This document shows positions 36,324-45,023 of a stretch of DNA of 64,000 nucleotides, piece by piece; the stretch's first letter is position 1, and the number at the start of each line of letters is the position of its first letter. The stretch is from an uncultured Oceanospirillaceae bacterium (GTDB lineage: Bacteria > Pseudomonadota > Gammaproteobacteria > Pseudomonadales > Balneatricaceae): the NCBI GenBank assembly GCA_913057435.1, contig CAJXNY010000011.1, positions 53,491 to 117,490 of the forward strand, given 5' to 3'. Made by a program: the position numbers and the translations under genes. A model generated the notes under the pieces. That model saw only the letters and a program-made list of their open reading frames with translations. It did no database searches and was not told the DNA's origin.

Positions 36324-38543
36324 ATGAGCATAATCGTAAAACGGATTTTACTGGCCTTTTGTTTCCTTATGGCTGTCTGCGCGCATGCAGCGGAAGATAA
36401 AATTGAGTTTGTTGAATTCAAGGATGCAGAAGTAAAAGACGCCGTGCGGATGCTGGCTTCGATTACCGGTGCCAACATAGCGGTGACCCGTGAAGCCGGT
36501 GTTGGCCGGGTTAATCTGATGTTACAGAGGACGCAGTTACGGCATGCGATTGATATGCTGGCCCGCGTCAGTGGCCTCTGGTATCGCTTTAATAAAGCCA
36601 ATGACAGCTACCTGTTGATGACAGAAGCGCAGTATCAGGGCGATATCGTGATCTACCGGGATGACATTATCCGCACCTTTACCCTGCGACACCAAAATGT
36701 ACGGGCGACGGCACAGACAGTGCGGGATCTGTTTGGCTCCCGAGTGTATCTTGCGTTACAAGACAACAATGATGATTTTGACGGCCTGCCTTTCGACTCG
36801 GCAGAAGAGGCAACTGTGGTACGAGGTGATAGCGACGCTATAGCCTCAGCCAGTCAGAGTTCGGGCACCGTCAACAGTACAGCCTTTGATAAAATCAGTA
36901 ATACCCTGACGGATGAAAATCTGACAGCTGGGGAGATGCGCCAGCTCGGTGCTTCTGAAGTACTGGATGCTGAAAAGGTCAAAGAGGCGCTGGGCACCAG
37001 TACGCCAATTTTTATCGCCACCAATGCCATGCATAACCTGATGTTTGTGCGTACCAGTGACGAAAATGCCATGGCAGAAATTGAGCGAATTATCAAAGAA
37101 AGTGATCGCCCCACGCCTCAAGTCCTGCTGGAGATGAAAATTGTCCGCATTGATGTGGGCGACAGTTATAACAAGGACTTCAATCTCAGTTTTAACGATG
37201 CCATCAATGTTGCTGGGGTGAAGTATAACGGTGATGTCACGGCGAACACTGTCGATCTGGATGATAGCCTGCTCAATTCCAGCACCGGGGCATCGACGGA
37301 CAATAATGGTGATGGATCTTCCAGCAGCTCTGGCAGTGGCATGGACCTGAAACAACTGGTGACCATCGCATCACAGATCCGTGATCAGGATGTCACCAGC
37401 TTTGGCTTTGCGGCTTCCGGTGGTTTTTACGAATACTTCAGCCGCTACGTCAATGCCCGGCTGGAGCTGCTGGAAAAAAACAATCAGGCGAAAGTGATTG
37501 CCCGCCCCGTGATTCTGTCTTCGAATAACCGTGCCGCCAGGCTGTTCATTGGTGAAGAACAGGTTGTGGCGGTTGGTCTGGAGACGGACACCGAGTTTTC
37601 GAACTCAAATGACAACGGTGACAGGGCTTCCTCGACAGTGAGCACGCTGGAAACGGAACGGCGCAAGATTGGTAACACCCTGGTGTTGCTACCCAGTATT
37701 AATGCTGACCGTACCGTGACCATTGATATCCTGCAGGACTCATCTTCTATTCGCCGTGGCGGCTTGCGTTTTCCGGTGTATAACAGCAAAACGGGCAGTG
37801 TCGACACATTTGAGCTGGATGCAGTAGAAGAGGCCAATGTAAAAACTGTGGTGGTCGCTAAAGACGGCCAGACTGTGGCGCTGGGCGGAATGATCCGTGA
37901 GTCTAATGGGGAAAGCCATTCCGCGGTGCCCTTGCTGGGTGATCTGCCGTTGATTGGTGAGATGTTCAGCAGTGACAGTACAGAACAGAGTCGCTATCAG
38001 TACGTGATGTTGCTGACGCCGCATATCTTAATGAGCCCCGATGAAAGTGTTGCCAAATCGCAGGCAGTCGAGGAGCTGGACTACGACCAGCATGCGGAAC
38101 AGGCTATGGAGCCTGAGCCTATCCATGAAATGGTAATCGAAGTCGCCGCACGGCCCCGTTATGAGGTGGCAGACTATGTTGGACTGGTGCGTCGCACTTT
38201 ATTGACAGTAACCGATCCAAAAGCGCCATTGCCCGCAGGAATGAAGGCACAGCCAGTGTTTATGGCACCCCTTTCATTATTGTTTGCACGGACAGGGTTA
38301 AGTGCCTGGCCGCTGTCATCCTGGTTGCAGGGGGAGGTGTATGTAACGGTACTACAGGTGCGTAACCAGTCTGATCAGCCGCATATGCTGGACTTGCGCA
38401 CCATACCGGGTGACTGGCTGGCGAGCAGCGTAGAGCACAGTCAGCTGGCGGGGGCTGGTCAGCCGACAGACAGTACACGGTTATTTTTGTTGTCGTTACG
38501 GCCATTTGGTGATGTTGTGGCTGAGTATAATCGTACGCACTAA
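36324..38543 (+). CDS. Secretin (MshL/PilQ/GspD-like) with extra C-terminal domain
   Basis: A 739-residue outer-membrane secretin. A signal peptide (1-22) is followed by short N-domains (to about 265), then the secretin domain with VLLEMKIVRIDVGDSYN near 267, a Ser/Gly-rich low-complexity loop (SSSSSGSGMD), and the closing motif VPLLGDLPLIGEMF near 535, with the barrel ending about 575. About 160 residues follow: an acidic linker, then a domain (from about 615) with LQGEVYVTVLQVRNQSDQ and ERPF-like LLSLRPFGDV. From memory this tail recalls the DUF3438/TraK-like proteins of integrative conjugative elements. The secretin forms the outer-membrane pore for the pilus. Confidence 0.88.
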   Translation: MSIIVKRILLAFCFLMAVCAHAAEDKIEFVEFKDAEVKDAVRMLASITGANIAVTREAGVGRVNLMLQRTQLRHAIDMLARVSGLWYRFNKANDSYLLMTEAQYQGDIVIYRDDIIRTFTLRHQNVRATAQTVRDLFGSRVYLALQDNNDDFDGLPFDSAEEATVVRGDSDAIASASQSSGTVNSTAFDKISNTLTDENLTAGEMRQLGASEVLDAEKVKEALGTSTPIFIATNAMHNLMFVRTSDENAMAEIERIIKESDRPTPQVLLEMKIVRIDVGDSYNKDFNLSFNDAINVAGVKYNGDVTANTVDLDDSLLNSSTGASTDNNGDGSSSSSGSGMDLKQLVTIASQIRDQDVTSFGFAASGGFYEYFSRYVNARLELLEKNNQAKVIARPVILSSNNRAARLFIGEEQVVAVGLETDTEFSNSNDNGDRASSTVSTLETERRKIGNTLVLLPSINADRTVTIDILQDSSSIRRGGLRFPVYNSKTGSVDTFELDAVEEANVKTVVVAKDGQTVALGGMIRESNGESHSAVPLLGDLPLIGEMFSSDSTEQSRYQYVMLLTPHILMSPDESVAKSQAVEELDYDQHAEQAMEPEPIHEMVIEVAARPRYEVADYVGLVRRTLLTVTDPKAPLPAGMKAQPVFMAPLSLLFARTGLSAWPLSSWLQGEVYVTVLQVRNQSDQPHMLDLRTIPGDWLASSVEHSQLAGAGQPTDSTRLFLLSLRPFGDVVAEYNRTH

Positions 38544-38643
38544 TACAGGTAGAGGCGTCAATAAAGTTATCAATTTTTACTGACTGAAATTTTCCTACTG
38601 TATTTTGAGCTAGTAAATAAGCTGTTTATAGGTTCTTGTACTT

Positions 38644-38672
38644 TTGATCAAATTTATATAAGTGTGTAATAA
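38644..38672 (+). promoter_or_regulatory. Sigma-70 promoter within the pilus cluster
   Basis: TTGATC (38644-38649), a 17-base spacer and TAATAA (38667-38672) lie in the AT-rich 228-bp gap after the secretin gene, about 100 bases before the lipoprotein gene. It suggests a separate transcript for the lipoprotein and the genes after it. Confidence 0.6.
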
Positions 38673-38771
38673 TCGGTTTATAGATCAGCGGTGTTGTTAA
38701 CGTTTGGTTGATGAATTTATTATAAAAGGGCGTTTGTTTTTTATTTGTAGTCTGTCAGGTAAAGTATTTTT

Positions 38772-39044
38772 ATGAAATCTGTCAGGTGTTTTTTGGTGTT
38801 ACTAACCACTTTAGTCTACGGTTGTGTGCCTTTGCCGGTGCTAAATAATCAGAGTACAGAATCTCTTGTTACAGCAATTAATGAGCCGGATGCTGAAAGT
38901 TTGATGCAACTTTATATCTATAAAAGTGATTCCGTTTCTGGGCAATCGGTGCGCGATGGTTATTTTGTTATGTTTAACCCTGAAGAGAAAAAAACGCCGC
39001 AGGTCGACCGAGACAAGAAAGCTGTTATTATCTATCAGGATTGA
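38772..39044 (+). CDS. Small lipoprotein of the pilus cluster
   Basis: A 90-residue protein with a short signal sequence ending in a lipobox-like LVYGC, Cys18 being the lipidation site. The rest is polar with no known domain. It lies in notably AT-rich sequence unlike the secretin and ATPase genes around it. A pilotin for the secretin is one possibility from position; nothing in the sequence proves it. Confidence 0.6.
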   Translation: MKSVRCFLVLLTTLVYGCVPLPVLNNQSTESLVTAINEPDAESLMQLYIYKSDSVSGQSVRDGYFVMFNPEEKKTPQVDRDKKAVIIYQD

Positions 39045-39169
39045 TTTTCTGGATGTTGACAGGAAGCGCTACGCAATAATCTAAATGCTAATTATATTTT
39101 TATAAAATAAACGGCTATGGCCGAGATTTTTATCTATTTGTCAGATGCTATAGCTTAAAGGGAATTCTT

Positions 39170-39430
39170 GTGAATTCAAAAAATACGGAACAAAAATCCG
39201 GACTCGATCAGCACAAGGTTGTGCTGGAACAGTTGTTCGAACTGTACGCCGAGCTGTTTGAACATGACGGCTATGGCGATCTTAAAATAGAGATGAAAAT
39301 ACTGCGCCGTGGGCAGAAAGAAATTGTTTTACATTGCGGTAAGCAGCATCGTTTTGTACTGGATTGCAGTCAGGCTATGGTGGGTGAATCCCCCGTAAAG
39401 GCCTGGTTAAAGCGAGATCTGCTAGCCTGA
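39170..39430 (+). CDS. Unrecognised small cytoplasmic protein upstream of pilin
   Basis: An 86-residue soluble protein starting at GTG behind an AAAGGGA ribosome site. It has an N-terminal helix (HKVVLEQLFELYAELFEH) and a short strand-rich C-terminal part (KEIVLHCGKQHRFVLDC). No family was recognised. Codon use looks like that of real genes here and the ribosome site is good, so I accept it as coding. It may regulate or assist pilin expression, but that is only position. Confidence 0.6.
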   Translation: MNSKNTEQKSGLDQHKVVLEQLFELYAELFEHDGYGDLKIEMKILRRGQKEIVLHCGKQHRFVLDCSQAMVGESPVKAWLKRDLLA

Positions 39431-39718
39431 GCGCTAGCGCGGTGTCAGTGTCGGGTTATACGTACCCAGTACTGGTATCCAGCTTCTTATATAAGCGGAT
39501 AAAGGACGTTAGTCCACTTGTATGGGGAGCTGAAGCTTCAGGGATGGAGTTTCAAAATCAGGGTATGTGTTAACTGGCTTCAGGAGCGAAGCAGAGACCA
39601 TACCTGTTGCACTATGTTCTGGACGGACTGGATAAGTTGTCACAGCTTCCGTGGGGGAAGTCTGCTCTTAGTCAACAGTTCATCACCACACTTCGTTAAG
39701 AACTCAGGGATTTAAGAA
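39431..39718 (+). promoter_or_regulatory. Structured 5' leader of the pilin gene (candidate regulatory RNA)
   Basis: This 288-bp gap has no supported gene but several hairpins in order: CCAGTACTGG palindrome (about 39468), GGAC-GTTA-GTCC (about 39507), the palindrome CTGAAGCTTCAG (about 39532), a two-layer stem in which CAGGGTATG pairs with CATACCTG (one bulged G) around an inner GCTTC/GAAGC hairpin (about 39560-39610), and CTTCC/GGAAG (about 39648). The AGGGA ribosome site follows at 39705. Such nesting looks like a folded untranslated leader. It does not match the c-di-GMP-I riboswitch consensus that I know. Confidence 0.5.
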
Positions 39719-40753
39719 ATGTTGAGCACGATTATCGCTAAGCGCAACGCGCTGATGGCAAAATTCTCCAAAGTAAATGTCAATGAAATCCAGGACGCTG
39801 AACTGCGTGGCAAAGCTAAAAAGCTGAAAGCCAAACAGGGCGGTTTTACCCTGCTTGAGCTGCTGGTAGTTGTTGCTATCCTCGCTGCCATCGCCGGTAC
39901 TGCAACCATTTCGCTATCTGAAGCAGAGAAGCAGACCCGTTCCGGCCTTCACGCATCGATGATGGATGGCCTGACCAAAGCACTGCATACTTTCCCGGTA
40001 TTGAATAACGGTCAGTTTCCTAAGTACATGGACTCGATGCTGAATCTGGATGGGACGGCCTTAGCAGGCGTAGCGTTAACACTGAATTCAGTTCCGAGTA
40101 CAGTTAATTCAGCTCAGGTTGTAGGCGGCGAAAACTCTGTAATGCCACTGGATGCGACTAAATTTGGTGCTCTTAAGCTTACGGCTGCTTTGAAAGATGG
40201 CCTTGCTGGCACTGGTCTGGATCAGGTTATGGCGTTGGACTACAATAGTGATGCAAACTGTGCAAGCATCGGTGCAGGCACGCTGGGCGCTGATTTAGAG
40301 AATGGCGTTCGCTCCATTAATAACCTGTTCCGGACATCGACTGCAGGTGGTTGTGGGGCTGTACATACCGTGCTTGAGGATGATTTTTTAGTTGCTTATG
40401 AAGGTAAGCTGCAGCCTCTGATGGGAGTGAATGCGGTAGACTTTGATGGAGCGTCCTTCACTGTAGATGACGCCGGTGCTATCACTGCTGGTTTCGTTGG
40501 TGGTCCTGTTGTTGTTGCTCTAGGCTTGGGGCCAAGTGCTTCATTATTCGATCCAAATGCGGTTGGTGGTATGACGGCTACGCCAAACTACCGTGGAGGC
40601 ACTAAAATTCAGTACAACCGCTTCCTGGGCTTATTTAAAATTGGTACTTTAATTTCAAACACCGCAGCGGAATCTTCTGATGTTAAGTTCATGGGCGTAA
40701 TTTCACCAGACGGCACATTCGTATCTGAAGAGCTGGTTAAATACCAGGGCTAA
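39719..40753 (+). CDS. Large type IV pilin-like major subunit
   Basis: A 344-residue prepilin. A very long basic leader (42 residues) ends in KAKQGG, followed by FTLLELLVVVAILAAIAGT with the required Glu at +5, so a prepilin peptidase would cut after Gly42. The mature part is about 302 residues, roughly twice a normal type IVa pilin, with no obvious similarity beyond the N-terminal helix. Two cysteines (in DANCAS and GGCGAV) may form a disulphide. The ATG at 39719 has a well-placed AGGGA site; Met13 is an alternative giving a 30-residue leader. A terminator-like hairpin follows, fitting high expression. Confidence 0.88.
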   Translation: MLSTIIAKRNALMAKFSKVNVNEIQDAELRGKAKKLKAKQGGFTLLELLVVVAILAAIAGTATISLSEAEKQTRSGLHASMMDGLTKALHTFPVLNNGQFPKYMDSMLNLDGTALAGVALTLNSVPSTVNSAQVVGGENSVMPLDATKFGALKLTAALKDGLAGTGLDQVMALDYNSDANCASIGAGTLGADLENGVRSINNLFRTSTAGGCGAVHTVLEDDFLVAYEGKLQPLMGVNAVDFDGASFTVDDAGAITAGFVGGPVVVALGLGPSASLFDPNAVGGMTATPNYRGGTKIQYNRFLGLFKIGTLISNTAAESSDVKFMGVISPDGTFVSEELVKYQG

Positions 40754-40774
40754 TTTGTATCGATTTATTAAAGG

Positions 40775-40798
40775 AGACTGCATTAGCAGTCTTCTTTT
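40775..40798 (+). terminator. Terminator-like hairpin after pilin gene
   Basis: AGACTGC (40775-40781), ATTA, GCAGTCT (40786-40792) followed by TCTTTT. It would end most pilin transcripts and let a fraction continue into downstream genes. Confidence 0.75.
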
Positions 40799-40809
40799 GG
40801 TACGCTTAT

Positions 40810-41277
40810 ATGAAGATTTTCTATAGAAGTTTACTGTTACTGTTATTATTTTCAAACATCTGTTTTGCTGAAAGCAAATCAGATGTTTATAAGTTCAAGA
40901 AAATTGATAGCTTCAGTGGTTTTATCTCCAGTAGTAAGCTAGGTGAAAGTGCTACTGATAATGAGCGACTTCCAATCAGTGATAGCTATGTAGATGTCAA
41001 TGTTGTGCTGAAAGAAAAGCCGGGAGCTGGAACGTTCTCTCTGGTGCATTTTATGATGAAAGGTATGGGGTTTACCCCCATCGACATCAGTCATAGTGCT
41101 TTTATCGCTGCTGGAAATGGTACAGTATTGAATGCTTATGTAACGCCAGATGCAGCCGCTGTTTTGTCTGACGTTGATGTTGATACTGTTATTAATATTA
41201 AAGCGATACATTTATACAACTTCTCTCGTGGCCCTCGGCTGATTATTCTGGCGGCAGCCCCTGTCACTGAGTCCTGA
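40810..41277 (+). CDS. Unrecognised exported protein downstream of pilin
   Basis: A 155-residue protein with a signal peptide (about 1-20, ending CFA). The mature part is strand-rich with no cysteine and no recognised domain. It lies in the same AT-rich segment as the lipoprotein and pilin genes and may be a periplasmic or surface accessory of the pilus. The ribosome site is weak. Confidence 0.6.
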   Translation: MKIFYRSLLLLLLFSNICFAESKSDVYKFKKIDSFSGFISSSKLGESATDNERLPISDSYVDVNVVLKEKPGAGTFSLVHFMMKGMGFTPIDISHSAFIAAGNGTVLNAYVTPDAAAVLSDVDVDTVINIKAIHLYNFSRGPRLIILAAAPVTES

Positions 41278-41322
41278 TTTTACACGGACGCCTCTTCGTT
41301 ATTTTTGGTCAGGGTCAGTGTA

Positions 41323-43305
41323 ATGCGTATGGATGTTGAGAAAAAACAGCCATTATTGGCAGAGCGGACTGATGTACTGACAGAGTCGTCATTTGACGAA
41401 CTCAAACCGGTGCCGCTTCAGGAGGCTCTCAGCTCCAACGATGCTGATCGTACCCGGCCTCACTCTCGCCGGGGGGCTCATTTTTCATTCGCAGCGTTGC
41501 ACGGATTGTTTCAGGACTCTGCTACGGCACTGGTATTTCAGGCCGGTGCGGCGGGGTTGTCTGCCGGGCTGGTGCATGAGCGTAAAGGGCGTTGTGTTAT
41601 TACTGCCCTTGCACACTCTCGAGACGTTGATTTTACCCGTGCCATTGCCGATATCCTCGCACAATTAAAGACGCAACAGCGTCGCCTGCCGAAAACCGCT
41701 CTGCTGATTACCCCTAATGTCCTTACCTCGCTGGTTGAATTGCCGGTCAGCCCGTTGCGGCCGCGACCGGAAAAAGAGATGCGGGAATTGATCAACTGGG
41801 AGCTGGAAGCTGCGCTGAGTCAGCAGAATCGGCAGTGGATGATCGGCAATATCCTGGTTGAGCGGCACTATATCGCCCCCGCCGAACGGGATGACATTCT
41901 GGCCCAGCTGGCTCAGCGCCAGCAGCTGGGTGGCCAGGCAGCCATGGTGCGGTTTGGTGATCTGGCCATTGAGCTGGGTTATATCAGTGCGGAGCAGTTC
42001 CGGGAATGCCTGCAGCTGCAGGGTAAGCTGGTCGCCGCCGATGATGATGCCGCCTACGGCTGGAGTACCCAGCAGATCGGTAGAGGCAGCGATGGTGCGG
42101 TGCGGTTGAGCGATGAAGCGCTGAAAAACCGTGCTGATGATGCGGACAGTGCCTATAACTGGCTGGTGAGCGGAGTGAGCCAGGCCATCCGCCAGCGCTG
42201 GCTGGGGGCCTTTGCACTTAACGGGCTGACCCTGGCAGCACTCTACCCGGTGGTCGGCACTGGCTATGCCAGCGCATATCTGACAACGGCAGCGTCTGAC
42301 TATCGAGCGGTGCTGGAGGTCTATCCACAACGACTGGTCTTGTTGGCGGGGTCGAAAAGCCAGCTACAGCGACTGGCAGTGCAGGAGCGCAAGGCGACAG
42401 TGATCCAGCTGGATGAGTGTCTGGCTCTGCTGGACCAGTTACCTGAACAGGCGACAACGCTGCAATTACAGGCACCGGCGGCGGAGCTTGATGAACTGGA
42501 AGCGTTACTGACGGACTGGGTGGATATTCCGGTGCGTCGGCTGCCGGTCCCTGACGGAGCGGTCGCCACTACGACGGACTCCGTGGGCGATAGCGCCCTG
42601 GCCATGCTGGGGGTGGCCAGCCACTATCTGAAACATATCCCGGCCAGCCTGCTAAGCAGTATCAAACCCCGTGATCGTGAACCCAACGCCTGGCGGCGGC
42701 TAGTGACGCCAAGGTTGCTACTGGGGGTGGCGCTGAGCCTGGGGCTGGGCTGGATGGCGGCAGGGCTGGGCTGGATCTATTACGAAACCGGCCGGTTACA
42801 GGCTGAGCAGGATGACCTGCGTAGCCAGATTAAGCGTGACCGCCAGCTGGTGGTGGAATATCAGCGGATTCATGCAGAACGCCGTGGGCTGGCTGAATCA
42901 ATTAACAATACGGAAGTGCTGCTGGTTGATTATCGGGCGCTGGTCGAGCAGGTTGAATTGTCGCTACCTCGGGCCCGGCTGGCTGTTCCCGGTGCGATGA
43001 AAGGCATTGTGATCAGCGCCAGTCAGGGGGTGCAATTACGTCGGCTGGAGAAAAAGGCTGAGCTGATTCAGCTGGAGGCACTAGCACTGAGTGATAGCGA
43101 AGGGCTTGAGTTTGTCGATATGCTAAATCAGTGGCTGAAACCCGTGGGGTTTCAGGTGCAGACTTCTGAAGTTTTTCAGACCTCACCGGCCAGCCGTGAG
43201 CGGCGGCGCAAGAATTTTGACCTTGCTTTGCCGGGCCTGCCTTATCAGGTAGATATTACACTGGCGCCTTATGCGGCGCCGACGTTGGCGTTAACAGCGG
43301 AGTAA
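41323..43305 (+). CDS. PilM-like/PilN-like fusion protein with internal MshEN-like segment
   Basis: A 660-residue inner-membrane protein. The cytoplasmic N-terminal part resembles PilM/GspL (TALLITPNVLTSLVELPV, MRELINWELEAALS). It is interrupted at about 174-238 by a segment like the N-terminal MshEN repeats of secretion ATPases (IGNILVERHYIAP, MVRFGDLAIELGYIS). The PilM-like part seems to resume from about 275. One membrane helix lies near 465-487, followed by a coiled coil and a periplasmic PilN-like domain. Such a protein would join the ATPase side and the periplasmic alignment complex in one chain. The ATG at 41323 is used; an in-frame TTG lies six codons upstream. Confidence 0.75.
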   Translation: MRMDVEKKQPLLAERTDVLTESSFDELKPVPLQEALSSNDADRTRPHSRRGAHFSFAALHGLFQDSATALVFQAGAAGLSAGLVHERKGRCVITALAHSRDVDFTRAIADILAQLKTQQRRLPKTALLITPNVLTSLVELPVSPLRPRPEKEMRELINWELEAALSQQNRQWMIGNILVERHYIAPAERDDILAQLAQRQQLGGQAAMVRFGDLAIELGYISAEQFRECLQLQGKLVAADDDAAYGWSTQQIGRGSDGAVRLSDEALKNRADDADSAYNWLVSGVSQAIRQRWLGAFALNGLTLAALYPVVGTGYASAYLTTAASDYRAVLEVYPQRLVLLAGSKSQLQRLAVQERKATVIQLDECLALLDQLPEQATTLQLQAPAAELDELEALLTDWVDIPVRRLPVPDGAVATTTDSVGDSALAMLGVASHYLKHIPASLLSSIKPRDREPNAWRRLVTPRLLLGVALSLGLGWMAAGLGWIYYETGRLQAEQDDLRSQIKRDRQLVVEYQRIHAERRGLAESINNTEVLLVDYRALVEQVELSLPRARLAVPGAMKGIVISASQGVQLRRLEKKAELIQLEALALSDSEGLEFVDMLNQWLKPVGFQVQTSEVFQTSPASRERRRKNFDLALPGLPYQVDITLAPYAAPTLALTAE

Positions 43306-43314
43306 ACAGCGCGG

Positions 43315-43935
43315 ATGCAATGGTTAACCGATAGGTATCGTAAACTGCCCCCCCGTGATCGGCTGATGGTCTGGCTGTTATGTTTTTTTACCGTGCTGGC
43401 GGGCTATGTTTTCTGGGCCGGGACGGCCTGGGTGCAGTTGCAGGATGTGCGCCGCAGCCTCAACGGCGAGCATTACGATCATAAAAAATTGCTGGCCGAT
43501 ATGAAAGCCCCACAGATGCAGGCCGATATCAGTGAGGCTCGACTGGCCGAGCTGCAACAGGAGCAGCAACAATATGAGGTACGGTTACGTGAATTAAGTG
43601 GCCGGCTGTTACCGCTGGATCATTCCGGGCCACGGGAGCACCTGAAACTGGAGCTGACCCGGCTGGCAGAAAAAGAACAGCTACAGGTGGTGCGTTTTCA
43701 TACCAGTGATTCAGCCCTGCGACCGCTGCCTGATCAGCTGGTGGGGGAGGCGCTGCGACGTTATTTGATGGACAGGCCGGTGCTGACCCTGGATATGACG
43801 GGCCACTATTTTGATTTGGTAGCTTTCCTCGATGATCTGCAGGCTCTGAGCTGGCAGGTACGTATTGGCAATATGGATGTACGCAGTCGCACGGATTCCG
43901 GCGAACTGGATATTAAACTGGAGCTTAAACTCTGA
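43315..43935 (+). CDS. PilO/MshJ-like alignment protein
   Basis: A 206-residue protein with a short cytoplasmic start, one membrane helix (about 21-40), a coiled coil (SEARLAELQQEQQQYEVRL) and a small periplasmic domain (about 100-206). This is the layout of PilO/MshJ, partner of PilN in the inner-membrane alignment complex. It starts nine bases after the PilM/PilN fusion and overlaps the next ATPase gene by one base. Confidence 0.75.
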   Translation: MQWLTDRYRKLPPRDRLMVWLLCFFTVLAGYVFWAGTAWVQLQDVRRSLNGEHYDHKKLLADMKAPQMQADISEARLAELQQEQQQYEVRLRELSGRLLPLDHSGPREHLKLELTRLAEKEQLQVVRFHTSDSALRPLPDQLVGEALRRYLMDRPVLTLDMTGHYFDLVAFLDDLQALSWQVRIGNMDVRSRTDSGELDIKLELKL

Positions 43936-45020
43936 TGGCACTGGATGCGGAAGCTGAAGTTATTCACCTGCTGGAGCGTTGCGCCCAGCTGAAAGCGTCG
44001 GACTTGCACCTGTCGGCAGGCCAGGGCGCCGTCTACCGGATTAACGGCCAGATACGGGCTGACACTACGTCGGTGACTTACAGTGCCGATGAGGTTGAAC
44101 TGATGGCCGAGGTCCTGATGAATGATGCCCAGCGGGCCTTGTTCCAGCGTGAAATGACGCTGGATATGGGCTTCAGCCTGGGCACGGCAGAGCGCTACCG
44201 TATCAATATCTACCGTGAACAGTACGGTGTTGCGCTGGCCATCCGTTATCTTGACCGTAGTCTGAAAACTACCGCAGCACTGGGCTTGCCACCGCAGATG
44301 AGTTATCTGTCGGGGCTGAAAAGTGGTCTGGTGCTGGTCTGTGGCTCCACCGGCTCGGGTAAAAGCACCACCCTGACGGCCCTGCTCAATGAAATCAATG
44401 AGCAGCAGTATAAGCATATTCTGATCATTGAAGACCCGATCGAATTTGTCCACAGCAATAAGAAGTCCATGGTTCATCAACGTGAAGTTCGCTCAAGTGT
44501 ACCGGACTTTGCCAGTGCGGTGAGGGCGGCCATACGGGAAGACCCGGATGTAATCATGGTGGGTGAAATGCGTGACCTTGAGACCATGCGGGCGGCCCTG
44601 ACTGCCGCCGAAACCGGCCATCTGGTATTTTCTACTTTGCATACCAATGATGCGGTTGGTGTTGTGGAGCGGCTGATTGGCAGTTTCCCAGGCGATGAGC
44701 AGGCGGTGGCCCGGCAACGGATTGCCCATGCTCTGAAAGGCGTGGTGGCGCAAAACCTGGTGGCGACACAAAACAATGACGGCAGGGTGGTGGTGGCGGA
44801 GATCTTGCTGGTGACGCCGGCGGTGGTGAATCTGATTGAAACAGGGAAAACCCGCCAGATCTATTCCGTGATGGAAAGCAGTAACCGCCAGGGCATGCAG
44901 ACTCAGGATCAGGCGCTGGCCCGGCTGGTACAGGCGCAGCGTATTGATCTGGATACTGCGCGTGGGCTGTGCCGGGACCTGCACAGTTTTGAGCGGATGG
45001 TCGGTGTTCTCAAGGAGTAA
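43935..45020 (+). CDS. PilT-like pilus retraction ATPase
   Basis: A 361-residue hexameric AAA-type ATPase. Walker A GSTGSGKST is at 137-145, the Asp box is IIEDPIEF, Walker B is REDPDVIMVGEMRD and the His box is HLVFSTLHTNDA. The N-domain KASDLHLSAGQ is typical of PilT/PilU. The AIRNLIRE motif needed for retraction by PilT is not evident at the C-terminus, so it is closer to PilU or to a divergent PilT. Its presence argues for a dynamic pilus rather than a type II secretion system. Confidence 0.9.
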   Translation: MALDAEAEVIHLLERCAQLKASDLHLSAGQGAVYRINGQIRADTTSVTYSADEVELMAEVLMNDAQRALFQREMTLDMGFSLGTAERYRINIYREQYGVALAIRYLDRSLKTTAALGLPPQMSYLSGLKSGLVLVCGSTGSGKSTTLTALLNEINEQQYKHILIIEDPIEFVHSNKKSMVHQREVRSSVPDFASAVRAAIREDPDVIMVGEMRDLETMRAALTAAETGHLVFSTLHTNDAVGVVERLIGSFPGDEQAVARQRIAHALKGVVAQNLVATQNNDGRVVVAEILLVTPAVVNLIETGKTRQIYSVMESSNRQGMQTQDQALARLVQAQRIDLDTARGLCRDLHSFERMVGVLKE

Positions 45021-45023
45021 ATA

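Noticed and set aside
39518..39715. 65-residue frame in the pilin leader region
   Set aside because: Cys/Trp-rich, no ribosome site, and it spans the hairpins that better explain the region.
39431..39718. c-di-GMP-I (GEMM-I) riboswitch before the pilin gene
   Set aside because: The conserved core (GGGACGCAAAGC-type stretch and tetraloop receptor) was not found; only generic hairpins are present.
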